Virus record (IMG/VR): IMGVR_UViG_3300022920_000008
Location: 1-58,146 of that record
Reading direction: 5' to 3' (one strand)
DNA: 58,146 nt
From: a virus
The translations under genes and the position numbers were made by a program. Position 1 is the stretch's first letter. Each line of letters begins with the position of its first letter. This document shows positions 36,241 to 43,013 of the stretch, piece by piece. The notes under the pieces were generated by a model. That model did no database searches, had not been told where the DNA came from, and saw nothing but the letters and a program-made list of their open reading frames with translations.

Positions 36241-36269
36241 TTGACTGTCTATATGTCCAGTGTTACAAT
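36241..36269 (+). promoter_or_regulatory. sigma70-like promoter for gp55
   Basis: TTGACT (36241-36246), a 17-base spacer and TACAAT (36264-36269), followed by an AGGAGAG ribosome site at 36280. It fits host-polymerase transcription of the late sigma factor before late genes come on. Confidence 0.75.
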
Positions 36270-36293
36270 GTATATAACTAGGAGAGTATAACC

Positions 36294-37160
36294 ATGGCTA
36301 AAGCACCAAAAAAGTTTTATTTAACGAACAAGGACCTTCTCAAAGAGATCCATAATAGTAAGATGTCTTACTGCTGGATTAGAGAGGAAGGGGATAGTGA
36401 AAAATATTTTTACTTTGATATGATCATTGAGAGTTTGGATGAAATTACACCTGAAAACATTGAACAAGCAAGACAGAATCGTGCAACACGTATGCAAAAG
36501 ACTGCTCATGATGCTGAAGTTAAGCGTTGGGAAAACGGATTAGTGGCAAGACGTACTAAGCCACGTGCTGCTGACTTTTTAGTAGATCCAGCAACAATTG
36601 ATGACAAACAGCTAGTATTTCGTTTAATGACATTTGATCATGTTCCTGATGAACCTGGACGTAAGAACAATCCAAAAACGGTTGCTGATACTAAGACAAA
36701 GGTTAATTTTCCACCATTTAAACATATTGCACTTGTTGAAGGTAAATGGGACGAGTGCGCTCGTAGCCACTGGGCAGGTGGTAAAGACAATGGACACTTT
36801 AGTATTGATCATGGTGTAACAAATCAGAAGCTTGCGGTTATGTACATGAAGTTATGTGAAAGATATAGCCGTAGAGGCAACTGGCGTGGGTATACATATG
36901 TAGACGAAATGCGTAGTCAAGCATTATTGCAATTATCTCAAATTGGATTGCAGTTTAACGAGTTTAAATCACAGAATCCATTTGCATATTATACTGCCGC
37001 AATCAATAATAGTTTTACAAGAGTGTTAAACTTAGAGAAGCGTAACCAAAATATCAGAGATGATATCTTAGAGCAAAATGGTTTGGATCCAAGCTGGACT
37101 AGAACATTTGGTGCTGAATGGGAAAGTATCCAAGAAAATCGTGTAGAAGACAAGAAATAA
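36294..37160 (+). CDS. gp55: late-transcription sigma factor gp55
   Basis: A 288-residue gp55 homologue, the small sigma that directs host RNA polymerase to TATAAATA late promoters together with the sliding clamp. The C-terminal core (YSRRGNWRGYTYVDEMRSQALLQLSQIGLQFN, of which NWRGYTYVDEM and ALLQLSQIGLQFN are diagnostic; then NPFAYYTAAINNSFTRVLN and RNQNIRDDIL) matches the sigma region 2-like part. It is about 100 residues longer than T4 gp55, the extra length being a charged N-terminal domain with ARRTKPRAADFLVDP. It is divergently oriented from the tail block. Confidence 0.93.
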   Translation: MAKAPKKFYLTNKDLLKEIHNSKMSYCWIREEGDSEKYFYFDMIIESLDEITPENIEQARQNRATRMQKTAHDAEVKRWENGLVARRTKPRAADFLVDPATIDDKQLVFRLMTFDHVPDEPGRKNNPKTVADTKTKVNFPPFKHIALVEGKWDECARSHWAGGKDNGHFSIDHGVTNQKLAVMYMKLCERYSRRGNWRGYTYVDEMRSQALLQLSQIGLQFNEFKSQNPFAYYTAAINNSFTRVLNLEKRNQNIRDDILEQNGLDPSWTRTFGAEWESIQENRVEDKK

Positions 37161-37180
37161 TTAAAGGTTAAATATTTATA

Positions 37181-38203
37181 ATGTTCGATAAGGTAGTAAT
37201 TTTTACTGACATTCACTTTGGCATGAAAAACAATAGCCGTCAACATAACATTGATTGTGAACAGTTTATTATATGGATGATTGATGAAGCTCACAAGCGT
37301 GGCATTAAGAAAGCCTTCTTCTTGGGAGATTGGCATCACAATAGAGCAAGCATCAATGTTAGTACACTAAATTATACAATGAGTAATTTGCAACGACTTA
37401 ATGATGCATTTGACGAAGTTGTTATGATTACAGGCAATCATGATTTGTATTATAGAGAAAAACGTGAGATCCACAGTGTGCCTATGGTAGAGATGTATCC
37501 AAACTTACGCATGATTAATGATGGGATATATGAAGAAGACGGATGTGCATTTATACCTTGGTTGGTTGATGACGAATGGAAAAAACTTAAAGAAGTTAAA
37601 TCACGTTTTGTTTTTGGTCATTTTGAACTTCCTAGCTTTTATATGAATGCAATGGTGCAAATGCCAGATCATGGACATGGCTTAAAAGCTGAACACATGA
37701 GCAAAGCTGAAAAGGTGTTTAGTGGTCACTTCCACAAACGACAAGAAAAAGGCAACATCATTTATCCTGGAAATGCTTTCCCGCATAACTTTAGTGATGC
37801 GTGGGACGACGATCGAGGTTTTACTATTTTAGATTGGGATGGCTCACATGAATACGTTACTTGGAAAGATGCTCCAAAGTATCGTACTATTCCGCTATCT
37901 AAATTGATTGACAGACCTGAAGAAATATTGTCTAATAACACATATTGTCGTGTAGCATTAGATGTACCAATTACATATGAAGAAGCAAACTTTATTAAAG
38001 AAACATTTGCTACACAATATGACTTGCGTGAAATTGCGCTGTTGCCAAGTAAAAAAGAAGAGCATGCCCAAGAGTGGGATAGTAGCGCACAACTAGAAGT
38101 AGAAAATGTAGATAGCATAGTGTTAAATCAACTTAAAGCTATTGATAGTCCTACTATTAGTAATAATATACTTATTGACATTTATAACGGATTGAACCTT
38201 TAA
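37181..38203 (+). CDS. gp47: recombination nuclease subunit gp47 (Mre11-like)
   Basis: A 340-residue metallophosphoesterase, partner of gp46 in DNA-end resection and recombination-dependent replication. The metal-binding motifs are in order: FTDIHFG, LGDWHHNR, TGNHDLYY, FGHFELP and SGHFHKR. Length equals T4 gp47. It starts 21 bases after gp55 and ends one base before gp46. Confidence 0.96.
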   Translation: MFDKVVIFTDIHFGMKNNSRQHNIDCEQFIIWMIDEAHKRGIKKAFFLGDWHHNRASINVSTLNYTMSNLQRLNDAFDEVVMITGNHDLYYREKREIHSVPMVEMYPNLRMINDGIYEEDGCAFIPWLVDDEWKKLKEVKSRFVFGHFELPSFYMNAMVQMPDHGHGLKAEHMSKAEKVFSGHFHKRQEKGNIIYPGNAFPHNFSDAWDDDRGFTILDWDGSHEYVTWKDAPKYRTIPLSKLIDRPEEILSNNTYCRVALDVPITYEEANFIKETFATQYDLREIALLPSKKEEHAQEWDSSAQLEVENVDSIVLNQLKAIDSPTISNNILIDIYNGLNL

Positions 38204-38204
38204 T

Positions 38205-39980
38205 ATGCTAGAAATTAAAAATATCACAGTAAAAAACTTTATGAGCGTGGGTAATGTTACTCAAGCAGTAAATTTTAATCATGACGGATTAACACTTGTG
38301 TTGGGGAATAACTTGGACTTGGGTGGCGATGGTTCACGTAATGGTACAGGAAAAACTACTATTGTTAATGCACTTAGTTATGCGCTATATGGAAATGCCC
38401 TCTACAATATTAAAAAAGACAATCTAGTTAATAAAACTAACAACAAACAAATGATGGTAACTGTAGAGTTTGTAAAGGATGGTATTAATTACACTATTGA
38501 ACGTGGACGTAGACCTAATATATTCCGCTTTATGGTTGGAGGTGTTGATAACTTAGAAGGCGTTAGTGACGAAATGCAAGGCGAAGGTCGCTTAACACAA
38601 ATTGCAATTGAAAAAGTTTTAGGTATGAGCCATACAATGTTTAAGCACATTATGGCACTTAACACTTATACTGATCCGTTCTTAAGTATGCGAGCTAATG
38701 AGCAACGTGACTTAATTGAGCAACTGTTGGGTATTACTCAACTGTCAGAGAAAGCAGACATACTTAAAGACTTGACAAAGCAAAGCAAAGATAGTATTCA
38801 AGAAGAAACATATCGCATACGTGGTATTGAAGAAGCTAATGAACATATTAACAAAAGTATTAGTGATATGGAAAGACGCCAGCGTGTGTGGAACAAGAGC
38901 AATGCTGATCAAATTAATAGACTAGAAACAGATTTACTTGCTTTGCAACAAATTGATATTGATACAGAAATTACCAATCACGCTGCATTTGATGAATACA
39001 ATCAAACAAAAATACAGATTGATACACTAACTAGTGAAGTTGCAAAACTTACAAGTAGCGTAGATCGTGAACAGCGTAGACTTGTCAAAGCACAAAAAGA
39101 TTTACAAGCTACAATGGATCACACCTGTTATGCATGTGGGCAAGAACTACATGATGATGCACACGAAAAGATTCTAGCATCAAAGCAAGAAGCAGTTGAT
39201 GAAAGTCAACTACTAATTAACGAATACGAAGAATCAATTGCAGAGTATAATGAAGCACTTACAAGCATTGGTAATTTAGGAGTTGCTCCTGTGTTACAGT
39301 ATAACACATTACAAGAAGCATATGAGCACCAAAACAAATTATCTAATACTGGTACCGAGATTGAACGAAAGAAAACTGAGATTGATCCATATGCTGAACA
39401 AATTGAGTCACTTAAAGATACTGGTTTGCAGATAGTAAATTGGGATGAGGTAAATAGACTTACGGAGTTAAAGGACCATCAGGACTTCCTTATGAAACTT
39501 TTAACAAATAAAGATAGCTTTATCCGTAAACGTATTATTGAACAAAATTTACAGTTCTTAAACAATCGATTGGAATACTATATTACCAAGCTTGGACTTC
39601 CACATGAAGTACAATTCCAAAGTGATTTAACTGTTAGCATTATACAACTTGGTCAAGACTTAGATTTTGATAATCTATCACGTGGAGAACGTAATAGACT
39701 TATCCTTGGTTTAAGTTGGGCTTTCCGTGATGTATTTGAAAGTATGAATCATCCTATTAATCTTATCTGTATTGATGAGTTGGTAGATAGCGGTATGGAT
39801 ACTGTAGGTGTTGAAAGCGCACTTGGTGTCCTTAAGAAAATGGAGCGAGATCGCGAAAAGAACATTCTATTAATATCTCACAGGGATGAATTGGTAGGAA
39901 GGGTAAATAGTGTTTTACAAGTCACTAAAGAAAATGGCTTTACGACTTTTAACACGGAGATTGAGGTTATTGACGCATAA
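38205..39980 (+). CDS. gp46: recombination nuclease subunit gp46 (Rad50-like ATPase)
   Basis: A 591-residue SMC-like ATPase. Walker A is GSRNGTGKTT (43-52), the zinc hook is CYACGQ (C308, C311) flanked by coiled coils, the ABC signature is LSRGERNRL (from residue 491) and Walker B is NLICIDELVDSGMD. Together with gp47 it processes DNA ends. The order gp47-gp46 is the T4 order. Its 3' end overlaps the next small gene. Confidence 0.96.
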   Translation: MLEIKNITVKNFMSVGNVTQAVNFNHDGLTLVLGNNLDLGGDGSRNGTGKTTIVNALSYALYGNALYNIKKDNLVNKTNNKQMMVTVEFVKDGINYTIERGRRPNIFRFMVGGVDNLEGVSDEMQGEGRLTQIAIEKVLGMSHTMFKHIMALNTYTDPFLSMRANEQRDLIEQLLGITQLSEKADILKDLTKQSKDSIQEETYRIRGIEEANEHINKSISDMERRQRVWNKSNADQINRLETDLLALQQIDIDTEITNHAAFDEYNQTKIQIDTLTSEVAKLTSSVDREQRRLVKAQKDLQATMDHTCYACGQELHDDAHEKILASKQEAVDESQLLINEYEESIAEYNEALTSIGNLGVAPVLQYNTLQEAYEHQNKLSNTGTEIERKKTEIDPYAEQIESLKDTGLQIVNWDEVNRLTELKDHQDFLMKLLTNKDSFIRKRIIEQNLQFLNNRLEYYITKLGLPHEVQFQSDLTVSIIQLGQDLDFDNLSRGERNRLILGLSWAFRDVFESMNHPINLICIDELVDSGMDTVGVESALGVLKKMERDREKNILLISHRDELVGRVNSVLQVTKENGFTTFNTEIEVIDA

Positions 39981-40272
39981 GGACAAAAAGTATATATACG
40001 AAAGTCCTGATGGCGGTAAAACCCTAACTCGTCGACTTATCGGCGATACAACCAAAGAAATATTATCTAAATCAGTTGACATCGACATTAGCGATGTTAT
40101 ACTAATAGAACATGTAAAAAACATTAGAAGTAAACAAGACGCTCTTTTTGAAGATGATTTGTTTACAGACTTTGAAGGTTGGGAAATATTGCCCAACTTA
40201 CATGATCCACAGGTAAAAAGACTATTAGGTACCGATGTACTGCAGCAATTGAAAAAAGCACTTGGCGAATAA
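39934..40272 (+). CDS. small hypothetical protein overlapping gp46 end
   Basis: A roughly 112-residue protein. The frame is open from GTG 39910, and starts at ATG 39934 or TTG 39970 are also possible; I chose the ATG, though the TTG would reduce the overlap with gp46. The segment KKYIYESPDGGKTLTRRLIGD looks like a conserved small phage protein. The rest is charged and helical (VKNIRSKQDALFEDDLF; LLGTDVLQQLKKALGE). No known domain. It overlaps the following gene by 11 bases. Confidence 0.6.
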   Translation: MALRLLTRRLRLLTHKDKKYIYESPDGGKTLTRRLIGDTTKEILSKSVDIDISDVILIEHVKNIRSKQDALFEDDLFTDFEGWEILPNLHDPQVKRLLGTDVLQQLKKALGE

Positions 40273-40744
40273 AAAACAAATTGATTTGTCAGGTTGGACG
40301 TACAAAGGAAAACCAGTTACAGAACTACCAGAAGATTGCGCTGGTTTTGTATACTTAATAACGAATACTACAAACAGCAGAATGTATGTTGGGAAAAAAC
40401 TAGCTAAGTTTTCTAAAACAAGATACAAGATGCACACACAAAAAAATGGCAAAAAAGTAAAAAAGAAAATCAAATCAAAAGTTGACTCAGATTGGCAGAC
40501 ATATTTTGGAAGTTCAAAATTGCTAACTGAAGATATTACTAATATAGGCACAACACAATTCAAAAGAGAAATACTATATTACTGTAGTAGCAAAGGCGAA
40601 TGCTCCTACGTTGAGGCACGAGAACAATTCGAAAGAAAAGTTTTAGAAACAGATGAGTACTACAATGGACATATTCAAGTCCGTGTGCATGGCTCCCATA
40701 TACTAACAGAAAATCTTATTAAAAACTCTCAAAGACACTCTTAA
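40262..40744 (+). CDS. GIY-YIG-like endonuclease, putative
   Basis: A 160-residue protein beginning at TTG 40262. GFVYLITNTTNSRMYVGKK (key GFVYLI and MYVGKK) resembles the GIY...YVG core. It is followed by a lysine-rich stretch, WQTYFGSSK and FKREILYYCSSKGECSYVEAREQFE, where the glutamates could supply the catalytic acid. Relatives occur in many T4-like phages, often as uncharacterised or Seg-like nucleases. It is the last gene of the gp55-gp47-gp46 transcript. Confidence 0.55.
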   Translation: MANKKQIDLSGWTYKGKPVTELPEDCAGFVYLITNTTNSRMYVGKKLAKFSKTRYKMHTQKNGKKVKKKIKSKVDSDWQTYFGSSKLLTEDITNIGTTQFKREILYYCSSKGECSYVEAREQFERKVLETDEYYNGHIQVRVHGSHILTENLIKNSQRHS

Positions 40745-41021
40745 AACACTCCACACAGAACCCTACAAACTGAACAAAAGGTTGGCACGCCAGATAATAT
40801 TGTGCTGTGAATCCGTTCCTAATAGTGACGGTAAGCAATGGGCTATTCAGTTGTCCGTTTCAACAGTCTACCCTCTTTAAGCGGAGGATGCCTAAAAAGA
40901 CCATGCCTATGCGTGAGTGCTTTACTGTTGTCATAAAGGTTGTAGCACAGAGATGTGTGAATAAAATGAACGAGCTCTATTGAACTATTATAACTCGTGA
41001 AGTAACTGGAAAGCTTATATC

Positions 41022-41093
41022 ATGGCAAACCAGTATATACTTGCGTTGAGACGCATTGTAATAGGAGGTACCGCACAACCGCCTCCCCTTTAA
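41022..41093 (+). CDS. possible 23-residue peptide in the gene-poor region
   Basis: ATG 41022 begins the peptide MANQYILALRRIVIGGTAQP(PPL) with a GGAAAG ribosome-like site eight bases upstream. Nothing else supports it; frames of this size arise by chance and it overlaps two hairpins. Confidence 0.2.
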   Translation: MANQYILALRRIVIGGTAQPPPL

Positions 41094-41348
41094 ACAAAGT
41101 TATGTTATGATATTGTGGGTAATTGCGACGGGAACGTTTAAATTATTTTTTTACACTTGGCCTTATATCAGGCTAAGTGTGATTAAAAGCTCGTGGAAAG
41201 TATTATAATATTGTTACCATATGACATCATAATAAATGATAAAAAATATTATGTTCGGTATTAACTATTAAAAAAAAATTCAACAAAGGAATTGAAGATT
41301 CCTGATGTTGATATTGCTCGAAGAGCAATTTGATGGTTCATTAAGATG

Positions 41349-41356
41349 ACTAAATA
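41349..41356 (+). promoter_or_regulatory. weak late-promoter-like box ACTAAATA
   Basis: A two-mismatch late box lies 29 bases upstream of the orphan gene at 41386. The same ACTAAATA appears upstream of the portal gene. Confidence 0.3.
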
Positions 41357-41385
41357 TTATTAGGTAATGACATTTAAGCATACCT

Positions 41386-41874
41386 ATGAATAAATCCAGG
41401 AAACTAACTAATATGACATTTGATGAATTTACTGCTGCGTTCTTAACGTGGACAGAAGAAAAAATCGAGTCCAAAGGAGATGGCGATTGGCCAGTGTGTC
41501 CGTATGCCCGCAAAGCTAGACTTACTAATAAAATACAGTTTATAGATGCTCGTGACGATGTACATACATCACTCAAACTGTTTGATGATACAACTTATGA
41601 AATTGGTATTGCATGGTTGGGAGATGATAATCAGGCAGATATCGAAGCAACACAAAAAGTTATTGACTTTTACGGTGATCTCAATCCTAGTTTGTTGTAT
41701 TTTATGAGTACAACTGATAGCGGAGCATTTGAAAAGAATTTTACCAATTGTGTGTTTATTCAACTCAAAGACGATATTCTTGTCAAACGTAACTGGCTAT
41801 TGGAAAATACTTCATATTATAATGATTGGTCGCCAGAATACTTCAAGAGCATAACTGGCTTAGATAAAACTTAA
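41386..41874 (+). CDS. hypothetical protein
   Basis: A 162-residue soluble acidic protein with the notable segment DWPVCPYARKARLTNKIQF, which looks like a conserved core; the cysteine and the RK pair may be functional. Aromatic-rich C-terminal half (SYYNDWSPEYFKSITGL). No known domain is recognised. ATG 41386 is preferred; a second in-frame ATG lies nine codons later. It converges on the 64-codon minus-strand ORF with only four bases between the stops and no terminator. Confidence 0.65.
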   Translation: MNKSRKLTNMTFDEFTAAFLTWTEEKIESKGDGDWPVCPYARKARLTNKIQFIDARDDVHTSLKLFDDTTYEIGIAWLGDDNQADIEATQKVIDFYGDLNPSLLYFMSTTDSGAFEKNFTNCVFIQLKDDILVKRNWLLENTSYYNDWSPEYFKSITGLDKT

Positions 41875-41878
41875 CCAA

Positions 41879-42073
41879 TTATCTTCTTGACGCCGCCGCT
41901 GCTTTAGCATTTTGGTCTTCTCTTATTGCGTTCAGCCTTGATACAAAAAGTTCAATAGCTGGAACCGGCATACATAATACGTCTTGATAGTTTATTGCCC
42001 CTCCACTATTTAGAACAATATCTATATAGCTAGATTCAAGAGATTTTAATTGATTATTATATCTCTCAATCAC
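41879..42073 (-). CDS. short ORF, probable -1 frameshift extension of the gp26-like gene
   Basis: A 64-codon frame whose first possible start is GTG 42073, with no good ribosome site. The same frame stays open upstream into the 3' end of the gp26-like gene as far as the T TTT TTC slippery site (42121-42115). Reading through by a -1 shift would give a fusion of about 352 residues. The peptide is helical (YNNQLKSLESSYIDIVLNSG; PAIELFVSRLNAI), with an alanine- and arginine-rich end. It would be the counterpart of the T-domain of lambda G-T type tail chaperones. Independent translation is the alternative. Confidence 0.6.
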   Translation of the reverse strand: MIERYNNQLKSLESSYIDIVLNSGGAINYQDVLCMPVPAIELFVSRLNAIREDQNAKAAAASRR

Positions 42074-42089
42074 TGCTTCAAGCTGTTCG

Positions 42090-42121
42090 GGCTGACTAGT
42101 GGCAATCAGCCCGCGAAAAAA
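42090..42121 (-). promoter_or_regulatory. -1 programmed frameshift site: slippery heptamer plus hairpin
   Basis: In the gp26-like reading frame the codons are AAT TTT TTC, giving the X XXY YYZ heptamer T TTT TTC (42121-42115). After one base comes an 8-bp perfect stem, CGGGCTGA paired with TCAGCCCG, with a 10-base loop; it includes the zero-frame TGA stop. Confidence 0.65.
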
Positions 42122-42936
42122 TTTGCAACATCCAAATCAATTTTTGTCTTCCATTCATGCGAACAGTGCTGGCAGTTTGCTGTCAAATTAGTATCAATGC
42201 AATCATCGCTAACTGCATCAACAGTACTTCTCAACATATCATAATCATCTTTTGTAATGCTTTGTAACCATTCTTTGATTATAACCTGGTCTGTGATTTC
42301 TTCGCCTTCTGGTGGCCTAACTGCGTATATGCAATTTGAAATTAAATCAACTGTTAAATTGGCAAGCTCAATAAAAGTTTTACCAAATTGTTCACTACGT
42401 TGCTCTTCAGTTAAATCACTAGCAGTTAATGATTGAATCATTTTCTGTTGTTTAACTTGTTGAATTTGCAATAGCGTACGGTCTTTTAAACTGTAAGGCT
42501 TAACATGTATTGTGAAATTATTTTCAAGTACCAATTTATCACTAACTTGATTCTGTGATACTGTTGATAGCAAACGATTTGAATCAACAGCAAGCATATT
42601 AAGTTCTTGACAAGCTGGGCATTTGATATCAACACTAAGTTCACTACCATGTGTTGCTTGTCTGATACCAAGTAATACCACCAACAAATCATTAACTGGC
42701 ATTTGCTCTGGGTCAATTACATCAGGACAACAACTACGCAACACAGCAAAGGTAGCTTCGCCGTTGAATAACGCATCTGGTGTTTTATAAAGCAATTCGT
42801 CTCTGGCAGTCATGGCATATACTGCCAATTCACCATCAACACTTAGTTTTGGTTTGTCTGTATAATATTTGCCGCCGCTGGGTAAGCTGACGTATAATGC
42901 TGGCTTTCTATAAGCCGCTACTAATGGGTTTGTCAT
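42106..42936 (-). CDS. baseplate hub assembly protein gp26-like (tail assembly chaperone candidate)
   Basis: A 276-residue protein of the T4 gp26-like baseplate family. The N-terminus PALYVSLPSGGKYYTDKPKL (20 residues) and the block LLYKTPDALFNGEATFAVLRSCC are typical. It has a zinc-ribbon pair CPAC (C106, C109) and CQHC near residues 258-261. In T4, gp26 helps build the hub around the tape measure. Here it is divergent from the tape-measure-like genes, with about 77 bases between the starts. Its 3' end holds the frameshift signal described separately. Confidence 0.75.
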   Translation of the reverse strand: MTNPLVAAYRKPALYVSLPSGGKYYTDKPKLSVDGELAVYAMTARDELLYKTPDALFNGEATFAVLRSCCPDVIDPEQMPVNDLLVVLLGIRQATHGSELSVDIKCPACQELNMLAVDSNRLLSTVSQNQVSDKLVLENNFTIHVKPYSLKDRTLLQIQQVKQQKMIQSLTASDLTEEQRSEQFGKTFIELANLTVDLISNCIYAVRPPEGEEITDQVIIKEWLQSITKDDYDMLRSTVDAVSDDCIDTNLTANCQHCSHEWKTKIDLDVANFFAG

Positions 42937-42951
42937 TTTAGGGTTTTCTCC

Positions 42952-42959
42952 AATAAATA
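42952..42959 (+). promoter_or_regulatory. late promoter box AATAAATA toward the tape-measure genes
   Basis: A one-mismatch late box on the plus strand lies 54 bases upstream of the GTG at 43014. It shares the AATAC extension seen in other late boxes of this window. Confidence 0.45.
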
Positions 42960-42982
42960 CATATAGTATATATATTCAATTA

Positions 42983-42990
42983 TATTTATC
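42983..42990 (-). promoter_or_regulatory. late promoter box GATAAATA toward the gp26-like gene
   Basis: A one-mismatch late box on the minus strand lies 46 bases upstream of the gp26-like ATG. With the plus-strand box at 42952 it forms an interlocked divergent promoter pair. Confidence 0.45.
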
Positions 42991-43013
42991 TTTTTAAAAG
43001 GGGTGTTAATTCA

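Larger units (their letters stand above)
40745..41385 (+). other. 640-base gene-poor region with many hairpins, candidate structured RNA
   Basis: No frame longer than about 35 codons is convincing here. The first 350 bases look richer in G+C than the neighbouring genes. Visible hairpins include ACGAG/CTCGT (40970-40998), TGCGT-TGAG-ACGCA (41042-41055), GGAGG/CCTCC (41064-41086), ACACTTgGCCT/AGGCtAAGTGT (41153-41180), a two-part hairpin at 41280-41311 and ATTGCTC-GAA-GAGCAAT (41313-41329). No U-tract follows any of them, so they are not ordinary terminators. The strand is uncertain, plus by context. Confidence 0.45.

Noticed and set aside
40838-40980. Overlapping 31-32-codon frames in the gene-poor region
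   Set aside because: Several overlap in different frames with poor ribosome sites; this is expected by chance in noncoding sequence.
41153-41180. Hairpin considered as a terminator for the gp46 transcript
   Set aside because: The T-run precedes the stem on the plus strand, and on the minus strand the stem is followed by an A-run, so neither direction has a terminating U-tract.
42090-42121. Hairpin at the gp26-like 3' end considered as a terminator
   Set aside because: On the minus strand the U-run is before the stem, and on the plus strand the stem is followed by A residues; frameshift stimulation explains it better.
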